NCBI GenBank assembly: GCA_023212695.1
Contig: JALCCG010000135.1
Location: forward strand, 1-48,937
Length of the DNA: 48,937 bases
Direction of reading: 5' to 3'
DNA from: Sporisorium sorghi
Taxonomy: Eukaryota; Basidiomycota; Ustilaginomycetes; Ustilaginales; Ustilaginaceae
Part shown: piece by piece, positions 8,317 through 15,730 of the stretch
Layout: every line of letters starts with the position of its first letter
How positions within the stretch are numbered: the first letter of the stretch is position 1
Program-made: the position numbers and the translations under genes
The notes under the pieces: generated by a model
What the model saw: only the letters and a program-made list of their open reading frames with translations
The model's database searches: none
What the model was told of the DNA's origin: nothing

Positions 8317-11067
8317 ATGTCGCACACAGCAGACTCCTCGCCAAGAGGTTCCAACTCTCCCTCACCATACCCATATCAAGCTGGCCGAGACCCCATCGAC
8401 GCTATCGTAGCATCAGCTCGTGCCGGTCCCTCTTCCCGCAGGAACCTCATCGACACGGAGATGGAGGATCGATCCGACTCTGCCGCAGACTATGCCGCTC
8501 GCAACGGCAATTCGCTGCCTCGTCCACCACCATCGCCCTCCAGCACCTCCCAATCCGACGACGGTGGAGCACCTGAAGACTTTGCGGATCTCGCCTCCAT
8601 AGACGACGCAGACACCAAGAGGGGCGTGGTCGAACGCTCCTTCGACCCTTCAGCCGTCCGCCTCTCTCGCCGTGGCACCATCGTGCCCGCCTCTCCCACC
8701 TCTTCGAATGGCACCTGGATCCTCCAAGATGCGCCGCTCAGTACCGCATCCAACCTTCCACACGAGATTCTTCTTCACATCTTCAAGTACCTCGTCCTCT
8801 ATCCTCCCGATCTGCTCTCCTGCCTGCTCGTCTGCAAGTCATGGTGCTTGAACGGCGTCGAGCTGCTATGGCATCGCCCTGCGCTCTTCAAGATCTCGTC
8901 CCTGTTCAAGCTGGTCGGCGTCATTCGCAAACCAGAACAGCTCTTTCCTTACGCCGACTTTGTCCGCAGGCTCAACTTCACGCTGCTTGCCAACCAGCTC
9001 GAGGACCAGCTCTTCTCCATGATGTCCGCCTGCACCCGTCTAGAGAGACTCACGCTCGCCGGCTGCTCCAACATCACCGATGCCACCCTGGTCAAAGTGT
9101 TCCAAAACACGCCACAGCTGGTCGCCGTCGATCTCACAGACGTAGCCGACATTTCGGATGCAACGCTGCTGACGCTCGCAGCCAACTGCCCCAAAGCCCA
9201 AGGCATCAATCTCACCGGCTGCAAAAAGATCTCTTCCAAAGGCGTCGCCGAGCTTGCTCGCAGCTGCAAGCTCTTGAGGAGGGTCAAGCTGTGCGGATGC
9301 GACAACGTCGACGACGAGGCTCTGCTCGCACTCACAGAGCACTGCCCTTCGTTGTTGGAGGTGGATCTCATCCACTGTTCCAAAATCTCGGACAAGTCGG
9401 TCAGAGAGATCTGGACAAAGAGCTTCCAGATGCGCGAGCTCCGCTTGGCTCACAGTACCGATCTCACCGACAATGCCTTCCCCTCGGCGCGCGGTACGAC
9501 AGGTGTGCCCATGCTGGGCACCTCGCATTCACACGGCTCACGTTCCGGCATGATTGCTGCGTCGGCGTTTGCAAGCGAATCCGCACCCACAAGTCGCGGA
9601 GCATCTCCGGGTGTCAATGCGGCTATCGACCCAAGGCGCGATGGTAGCAGCAGCATTCTGGGCGACTTGGGCCACAGTCGCCTCTTTGACCATCTGCGCG
9701 TCCTGGACCTCACCAGCTGCACGTCCATCTCGGACGATGCAGTTGAAGGCATCATCGCCAATGTGCCCCGCCTCAAGAACCTCGCCCTCACCAAATGCAC
9801 GCGCCTCACCGACGAAGCGCTCTACAGCATCGCCAAGCTCGGCAAGAACCTGCACTACCTGCACCTCGGCCACGTCTCCAACATCACCGATCGCGCCGTC
9901 ACCCATCTGGCACGCTCCTGCACCCGGTTGCGCTACATTGACGTCGCCTGCTGCCCAAACTTGACCGATCTCTCTGTGACCGAGATCGCCAACAACATGC
10001 CCAAGCTTCGTCGCATTGGGCTCGTCAAGGTGATTAACCTGACAGATCAAGCGATCTACGGTCTGGTGGATCGATACAACTCGCTCGAGCGCATCCATCT
10101 GTCGTACTGCGAGAATGTGTCGGTGCCGGCCATCTTTTGCGTGCTGCAGAAGCTGGGCCGACTGACGCATTTGAGCTTGACGGGGGTGCCTGCGTTTAGG
10201 CGGCCCGAGCTGCAAGCCATGTGCAGGGCGCCGCCCAAGGACTTCAACGAGCACCAGAGACAGGCGTTCTGCGTGTACAGCGGTAAAGGTGTGCACGACC
10301 TGCGCAAGTTTTTGCAGCGGGTGTACAGCGATGAGCAGCTGGCGGCAGAGTTTGGAGGGTCCGAGGCGAGGGCGAGGAATGCCCTGGGTGGGTTGGGCGA
10401 TGCAGGCGCTGGACCTGGTGCGAATGGACACGGCAATGGAGCGGGCGCACATCACCAGCCGCAGCATGCGCTTGCCCAGCCGCACGCGCAAGCAGCAGCA
10501 TTTGGCGGCCTAGCAGGAGCACAGGGGATGGGATACGCTCAGCCCCACGTATTGACGCCGACAACGAGAGGTTTCGTTGTCGGAATCGCCCCCGGCGTTC
10601 CACGCGGTGGACCCCGCCCACCCATGCACGACGACGCCGGACTCGTCACGCGCCGAAGAGAGCTCACGCCCGCCGAAGAGATGTACTATGAGCAGCAGCG
10701 GCAGCTCGCGCGCTATGCCAACGCACGTCGCGCCGCCGAAGACGCGACGCTGCTCAACCGGCCCACTCCGACGAACGGCATGAACAGGCGCGCGCTGGTG
10801 GATGCGCAGGAGGCGCGCAACCCGGGCGTGCCGCTTGTGGGCGAGGCGCCGGGTCAGCCGATGGCCGAGGACGACGTGGAGGTGGACGAGGATGAGGTGG
10901 AGGAGTACGGCACGCCGGATGCGCAGGAGATGGCGGATGCCGAGGTGTCGGGTGAGCAGCATCGCTTTGGGCAGCAGCACGGGGCGGCGATAGCGGCGGA
11001 GACGGCGGAGGGTACGGTGGATAGAGATCAGCTGCGCGCGCTGAGAGGGGCTCGCTTTGGCGCCTAG
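8317..11067 (+). CDS. GRR1: F-box/leucine-rich-repeat protein GRR1 (SCF substrate receptor)
   Basis: A 916-residue substrate receptor of an SCF ubiquitin ligase. In yeast GRR1 degrades G1 cyclins and Mth1 and links glucose sensing and the cell cycle. A disordered Ser/Pro-rich N-terminus is followed by an F-box at about 145-190 (NLPHEILLHIFKYL, then LVCKSW and ELLWHRP), which would bind SKP1. From about 215 to 640 run AMN1-type cysteine-containing LRRs with repeated units such as LERLTLAGCSNITD, VDLTDVADISD and INLTGCKKISSK. One repeat is interrupted by a Ser/Gly/Ala-rich insertion of about 75 residues (around 390-465). The tail (about 700-916) is rich in Gly, Ala, His and acidic residues and looks disordered. 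The ATG at 8317 is chosen for its ACAACCATGT context; the frame is open 63 bp further upstream. It converges on SNF4. Confidence 0.93.
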   Translation: MSHTADSSPRGSNSPSPYPYQAGRDPIDAIVASARAGPSSRRNLIDTEMEDRSDSAADYAARNGNSLPRPPPSPSSTSQSDDGGAPEDFADLASIDDADTKRGVVERSFDPSAVRLSRRGTIVPASPTSSNGTWILQDAPLSTASNLPHEILLHIFKYLVLYPPDLLSCLLVCKSWCLNGVELLWHRPALFKISSLFKLVGVIRKPEQLFPYADFVRRLNFTLLANQLEDQLFSMMSACTRLERLTLAGCSNITDATLVKVFQNTPQLVAVDLTDVADISDATLLTLAANCPKAQGINLTGCKKISSKGVAELARSCKLLRRVKLCGCDNVDDEALLALTEHCPSLLEVDLIHCSKISDKSVREIWTKSFQMRELRLAHSTDLTDNAFPSARGTTGVPMLGTSHSHGSRSGMIAASAFASESAPTSRGASPGVNAAIDPRRDGSSSILGDLGHSRLFDHLRVLDLTSCTSISDDAVEGIIANVPRLKNLALTKCTRLTDEALYSIAKLGKNLHYLHLGHVSNITDRAVTHLARSCTRLRYIDVACCPNLTDLSVTEIANNMPKLRRIGLVKVINLTDQAIYGLVDRYNSLERIHLSYCENVSVPAIFCVLQKLGRLTHLSLTGVPAFRRPELQAMCRAPPKDFNEHQRQAFCVYSGKGVHDLRKFLQRVYSDEQLAAEFGGSEARARNALGGLGDAGAGPGANGHGNGAGAHHQPQHALAQPHAQAAAFGGLAGAQGMGYAQPHVLTPTTRGFVVGIAPGVPRGGPRPPMHDDAGLVTRRRELTPAEEMYYEQQRQLARYANARRAAEDATLLNRPTPTNGMNRRALVDAQEARNPGVPLVGEAPGQPMAEDDVEVDEDEVEEYGTPDAQEMADAEVSGEQHRFGQQHGAAIAAETAEGTVDRDQLRALRGARFGA

Positions 11068-11420
11068 CCAGGAAGGGGGTGCTCGCATTCGAGACCGCCG
11101 TCCGCTTGCATTTCGTCGCCGAGAATGTGCCTTGTTGCCAAAAGCATTCACCCAGCAACTGCAGACCTTTTCCGCACATCCAGCACGCAAGATGGACAAT
11201 GTTCGCCTGTGATTCCTGGTGAGACTGCGATTCGGCACTGAAGCGTGAACCGATGAGAGGACGCTTTTCGAATCGCTCAGAGATGCTGCACGACACGAAC
11301 ACAGTCGAGCGAGTCGTCTGATAGTGAATGACATGAGATGCAATGCGAAAATACAAAAGCTGGCCTGTCACGGCTGCTTCTCGATCCAGAGCCCGGTGAG
11401 GGACGAGACAAGGGGCGAGG
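11068..11420. other. convergent 3' region, GRR1 / SNF4
   Basis: This 353 bp gap holds the 3' ends of two converging genes. I see no further gene. The transcripts may overlap here. Confidence 0.6.
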
Positions 11421-13373
11421 CTAAAGCTGCAACGCCTGGTCCTCATGAATCGTCTGCGTAGCGTCCAACGAGGTCGTAGGCGACGTGACGTCCGTCGGCG
11501 CCTCCGCTGCCCTCGCCTCATCCTGGTGCGAGCTCGGCGCGCTGCTCGCCACGCTCGTACCTCTACTCCTCGCTGCCCCACTCGGCGCAGCGTCGTCGCC
11601 AATCGCCTGCTCGCCGATCACATACCTCAATATATCGCTCAGGCACACGATACCCACCAGCCTCCCGCGACTCTTGCGCACGGGATCGCCCTTCTCCAGC
11701 CGCTCCTCCAGTGCCGCCTTCGGGTCGTTCACGAACGCCTGCCTGTCCATCTCGCCCCGGCGCTTCTCCTCCTCGACCAAATCCTCGACGTAGCTATCCA
11801 GCTCCTCGAGAGGCGCCGTCTTGTCCGCGGCGACTGCCTTGAGCGGCACGGGTTCGGGCTCGAGGATGAGCATGCGGTGCACGCGGCGCTTGCGCAGCAG
11901 CGCAAAGATCGACGCGAGCGAGTCGTCGGGCGAACACGTCCATACTCCCGCGAAATCGGGCGGGCGCCGCTCGAGCGCTTGCCGGATGGTTAGGTCCAGG
12001 GAGGTGTATGCGCCCGTGCGCACGAGTGTTATCACGTCGACGGTCTCGTAGAGATCGACGACGTTGCCGTTGTCGTCGAGGATGGGGACGGCGGAGATGC
12101 CGCGTTCGGAGAACATGTGGACTACGTCGAACACTGTGGTGTCGAGGGTGGCGGTTGCGATGGGCGCGTAGGGGTTTGAGGTTCCTCCAGCATCGGTTTC
12201 CGTCGTGGCCGCAGCCGCAGCCGCAGCCGCAGCCGCAGCAGCACGCGCCGCCGAGCCCGTCGACGCACTCGACGCATCCGACTCGCGCCGCGTCGCATCC
12301 TCCACAGCAGCATCCGGCGACAGCTCGCTCATATTCAAACCCTGCCCATGCTCCGTCTTGACAATCCCCGGCTCGCTCGCATCCGACCCGCGATGCGACG
12401 CACTCCCCGACGCACTCCCCCTCGCCCCCTTATAATGCTCACACCAAGTGCCAATCTTCAACTGCCTCAAACTCCTCCACAGCGCCGACGTCTCCCTACA
12501 GTTCATCGCGATGAACTTCAACACACGGTACTGCGTCAGCACCGACACCACCGTCTCCATCCCCGTCTGCTCGTCATAGTCCAGCAACGGCAGCCGGCGC
12601 GCGTGCGTCTTGATCAGCAGCTGACACGCATCGAACAGCGGACGCAGCGGATGCACGGACAGCAGCGGCGGCGGCGGCACATTGAGCGCCTGCTCGATAT
12701 CGCGCAGCCGCTCGAGGAGGAACTTTTCGACGTCTTCGGCGGCAGAGTCGTAGCTCGAGTGGTGGTAGTAGTACTGGATGAGGTGGATGATGTCGTTGAC
12801 GGTGAGCATGCCTGCGAAGCCCGAGAGCTGGTGTGCTTTGGCGGTTGGTTGTTTGGGTGGGTTTGTAGGTGGTGTGTCGAAGGTGGTTTTGGGACTGACG
12901 CGGCCTTCTGGTTGTGTTGTGCTAGCTTCTTCGGCTGGAGCTTGTGGTTGAGGTTGCGTTGTTTCTGCGTCTTGTTCTTGACTCGAAGAATTGCCAAGCA
13001 GCTCGTGTGGAGTCGACTGCCACAGCGGAGCTGATACTACCCCAGCCTGCCACATGACATCCAGCGCAGGCTTGACCACGAGCTTGGTGTCCAGCACGAT
13101 GAGTCGAAAACTGACGGGCAGCACATCGTAGCTGCTGCGTCCGCGAAGGAAATCGCGAATGGACCGCAGAGCGAGCACATGCTTGTCCTTGGGCCTGCTG
13201 CTCCGTTCGCGCTCTCTGCGTGCTCGCGTGGCCAGCCCCACGCGCGAGGAGCTAGCCTGCGACGTCGATGCTCCAGGGATGTCGACTCCCCCGCCGCCAC
13301 TGGCAGCATGAGGAGCGACAGTGGCGGGGACGGAGGAGCTGCCTGAAGCTGCTCTGGATCTGGGCGCGTCCAT
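11421..13373 (-). CDS. SNF4: AMPK/SNF1 kinase gamma subunit (SNF4)
   Basis: A 650-residue regulatory subunit of the SNF1/AMPK energy-sensing kinase, with four CBS motifs that bind adenine nucleotides. CBS1 lies at about 82-200 (DVLPVSFRLIVLDTKLVVKP to MLTVNDIIHLIQYYY), CBS2 at about 238-300, CBS3 at about 405-455 (VFDVVHMFSERGISAVPILD) and CBS4 at about 475-590 (RRVHRMLIL to LVGIVCLSDILRYVIG). Yeast SNF4 is 322 residues. The extra length comes from a basic N-terminal tail of about 80, a Gln/Pro/Thr insertion inside CBS1 (about 120-183), a Ser/Glu/Ala linker between the two Bateman halves (about 317-400, including a long Ala run near 378-390) and a charged insertion inside CBS4 (about 509-570). 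The fold core appears complete. The start ATG at 13373 is the first in frame. Confidence 0.95.
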   Translation of the reverse strand: MDAPRSRAASGSSSVPATVAPHAASGGGGVDIPGASTSQASSSRVGLATRARRERERSSRPKDKHVLALRSIRDFLRGRSSYDVLPVSFRLIVLDTKLVVKPALDVMWQAGVVSAPLWQSTPHELLGNSSSQEQDAETTQPQPQAPAEEASTTQPEGRVSPKTTFDTPPTNPPKQPTAKAHQLSGFAGMLTVNDIIHLIQYYYHHSSYDSAAEDVEKFLLERLRDIEQALNVPPPPLLSVHPLRPLFDACQLLIKTHARRLPLLDYDEQTGMETVVSVLTQYRVLKFIAMNCRETSALWRSLRQLKIGTWCEHYKGARGSASGSASHRGSDASEPGIVKTEHGQGLNMSELSPDAAVEDATRRESDASSASTGSAARAAAAAAAAAAAATTETDAGGTSNPYAPIATATLDTTVFDVVHMFSERGISAVPILDDNGNVVDLYETVDVITLVRTGAYTSLDLTIRQALERRPPDFAGVWTCSPDDSLASIFALLRKRRVHRMLILEPEPVPLKAVAADKTAPLEELDSYVEDLVEEEKRRGEMDRQAFVNDPKAALEERLEKGDPVRKSRGRLVGIVCLSDILRYVIGEQAIGDDAAPSGAARSRGTSVASSAPSSHQDEARAAEAPTDVTSPTTSLDATQTIHEDQALQL

Positions 13374-13850
13374 TGTAAAGTGAGTCTTGAGAGGCGACTG
13401 GCGATAGTCAATAGCCTTGAGAAGATGTCATGCGCTGGATGGTGTTGGTGAGAGTAAGCGTAGAACTGATTCGAGGTTTGATACGAAAGCGATGGCAAGG
13501 CTCTCTTTGTTGGTCTATCTGGCTTGCTAGCGTCGTGCGAATGCGTGTAGGAGACTACTCTGTGCTGTACGTAGCGAATTGAGGATAGCTGTGTCGAGGA
13601 GTAGGGTCGGGATGGTTGATGGGAGGGAAAGAAAAGGCAGAGCGTTATCGTTGCTTTGTGCCATAACTTATGCCCCCGTGCACTTTGCCTGTCTCTGTGA
13701 ATGCGGAGAACCGAGGGAAAAGCACGACCGAATTTTTGGGCGCTTTTCAAAATTGTCAGATTAGTATCCGATAACAAAAATTGCGAAAAAAAAATTCGGC
13801 TTCTTTGACGGTCTCTTCACATCGTAAAAAGTTGGATTTCTTAATTCGTG

Positions 13851-13883
13851 AACCAGGCACTACTCAACAGAGAGCGCCTGGTT
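13851..13883. repeat. inverted repeat AACCAGGC / GCCTGGTT
   Basis: A perfect 8-base inverted repeat (13851-13858 and 13876-13883) with a 17-base loop, inside an AT-rich stretch. A further AACCAGG core occurs at about 13941. It may be a protein-binding site or chance. Confidence 0.6.
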
Positions 13884-14072
13884 GAAATACAAAACAGAAG
13901 CTAAACCAAGGACGTGCTTTACCCTCTTTGTTTAATTTAAACCAGGGTCCAAAAAAAATATTCGAAAAATAAAAATCAGAAAGGAAATTCGAGTTTTTCT
14001 TGGTCAGCTCACTGTACGCAGGTGGTGTAATTTACTGTACACATTTGGCATGTGACAGACAGCTGGATCGCC

Positions 14073-14078
14073 CACGTG
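14073..14078. promoter_or_regulatory. CACGTG E-box
   Basis: A core bHLH-binding hexamer in the gap between SNF4 and the DUF3237 gene; function not shown. Confidence 0.35.
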
Positions 14079-14208
14079 AGAAATGCGAAAAGCGCGATGA
14101 GGTCACCCATCCCTCTCTCCCGCTGCGAGCCTCGGCACAGCATGCTCTCTGCTCGTGGCCATGAACGGCTGCATCTACGAGCTGGCGTGGCCGGTTGGAG
14201 TCTCGACC

Positions 14209-14218
14209 AGCACGTGCT
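14209..14218. promoter_or_regulatory. 10-bp palindrome AGCACGTGCT (E-box)
   Basis: A CACGTG core extended to a 10-base perfect palindrome, the second of three in this gap. Confidence 0.4.
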
Positions 14219-14292
14219 TTTTCTGTAGACTGTAACCACGGCGTCTAACCGCAATGCTTTCGCGTTTCATGACTCGCGGTCAACCTCTCGAG

Positions 14293-14302
14293 TTGACGTC
14301 AA
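14293..14302. promoter_or_regulatory. full CRE palindrome TTGACGTCAA
   Basis: TGACGTCA is the consensus site of ATF/CREB-type bZIP factors. Here it is extended to a 10-base palindrome, about 720 bp upstream of the DUF3237 start codon. Confidence 0.45.
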
Positions 14303-14724
14303 GGCCGCTTTCGCCTCCTTGAAACACGGCCTTTTTCTTTCATCTGACACCCCGCCGGGAGTCTAAGCTGATGTTTTGTCGGTATGGTGGCAGTGTCATG
14401 CAAAAACGAAAACGGTTGTCTAGAAACTTGGCTCGCTTGGATGGCCCGCAGTCATGTGCAACAGCGTGCAACAAAACGTCGCCGGGCCCACTCTCACTTC
14501 TTATCACACCGTCGCCGTCTGCTTCGTTGATTTGAAGGTTGCCCTTGTCCCGCCACTTCTGCCTTACTTCTCACCACCATCACAGTTCTCGTCACTTGGA
14601 CGATCTCGTATTTGATATGTTGTATACCTTTTCTGCCACGATCGATACCATACAGAACCATTTGGTCTTGTTTGAAAACCTCAACATGCTCGTGATGATG
14701 AGGAGGAGAGGGAGAAGAAACGAG

Positions 14725-14736
14725 ACACACGTGTGT
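14725..14736. promoter_or_regulatory. 12-bp palindrome ACACACGTGTGT (E-box)
   Basis: A third CACGTG core, embedded in a 12-base perfect palindrome about 285 bp upstream of the DUF3237 start codon. Confidence 0.45.
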
Positions 14737-15019
14737 TTGTTTGTGGTGTATGCTGCTGTCTGTCGAGAGTAGAAGCCGCCTTTTCGTCCGGTGTGAGACA
14801 TGAGATTCTGTAGTTGTCGCCCGAGTCGGCTCTCTCTGTCGAAAAAGCTAAGATTACGGTTCAGTTACCGCGTTATCCGGCTTTGCATTCGGCTTCTCAA
14901 AAAGAGCCCGAGGCAGCTCCACAACATCCTCATCCTTCTCACCGCTCCTCCCACAAACACCATCACCTCCCCATCCAAACGTGACCATTCAGAGCTCTTC
15001 CAACCAGCCAGCCCACACA

Positions 15020-15638
15020 ATGCCCTCTTCGAGCACGCCCGACTGGCAGCCGGTGCCCATCTCGCTCGAGCCGATCTTCCACCTCGAGTGTCCGGTCGAA
15101 AAAGCGCACGTGGTCGGCGACTCGGGCGAGGGGATGCGCAAGATCGTGCCCATCCCCGCGGGCGGCCGCATCACCTCCACCACCGTCCCCGCGTTCGACG
15201 GCGCCGTAGGCATGCCCGGCGGCAGCGACTAGTTCCGCACCGACCGCTTCGGCAAGACGCGTCTAGACGCCAGGTACTTTTTCCAGCTCAAGAGCGGTCG
15301 TAAGTCCCACCCTTCTCCCTACTATCCTCCTTCGATCAACGTAGCAGGAACGCTGACTGAACTCGATTCTGCTTATGTGTGGATGGGGAGCAGATAATCT
15401 GTTCTTCCAATCCTCGGGGATCCGCTTCGTCCCAGCGACGTACGAGGACCAGTCCGCCAAAGATAAATTGCTCGCAGGCCAGGACATCGACCCAAAACTC
15501 TACTACTTCCGCCTCAAACTCATCCTCGAGTGCGACGACCCCGACCCACAGGTACAGGACGTCGTCAACAAGATCGTCATCGCCAGCGCGGTAAGGCACC
15601 CAGACAGAGTCGTGTACCAGGCCTACGTCGTTCAGTAG
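15020..15638 (+). pseudogene. DUF3237-family gene with one in-frame TAG
   Basis: Exon 1 is 15020-15299, intron 15300-15393 (94 bp, GTAAGT donor, GCAG acceptor), exon 2 15394-15638. Together they give 174 codons before the final stop and match a full-length DUF3237 protein, a small beta-barrel family of unknown function. Conserved-looking parts are PISLEPIFHLECP, GMRKIVPIPAGGRI and, after the break, RLDARYFFQLKSG, NLFFQSSGIRFVPATYED and a C-terminal VYQAYVV. A TAG at 15230-15232 follows GMPGGSD and precedes FRTDRFGKTRLDARY, so the frame stays correct on both sides. The damage is a single nonsense codon, probably at a former Trp or Tyr codon. Translation as written would end at 70 residues. It could be a recent pseudogene, a strain-specific null allele, a sequencing error or a readthrough site. 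The intact splice sites and frame suggest the change is young. Confidence 0.75.
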
Positions 15639-15730
15639 AGCTCCAGGCGCAGCGATGCAATGTAAAATCATACGAGTCGTGCGGCTGTTGATTTGGAAGT
15701 GTGAGCGATGACATTGAAGAAGGGGAGCAC

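Larger units (their letters stand above)
13374..15019. other. 1.6 kb intergenic region with regulatory-looking sites
   Basis: It separates SNF4 (minus) from the DUF3237 gene (plus). About 13760-14010 is distinctly AT-rich and contains a hairpin-forming inverted repeat. From 14.0 to 14.75 kb it carries one full CRE palindrome and three CACGTG boxes, annotated separately. No ORF with coding character was found, and no tRNA or spliceosomal RNA pattern was recognised. Confidence 0.55.

Noticed and set aside
9538..10491. A 317-codon frame antisense to GRR1
   Set aside because: It lies wholly within the LRR region, whose repeats keep the opposite strand open; no family resemblance.
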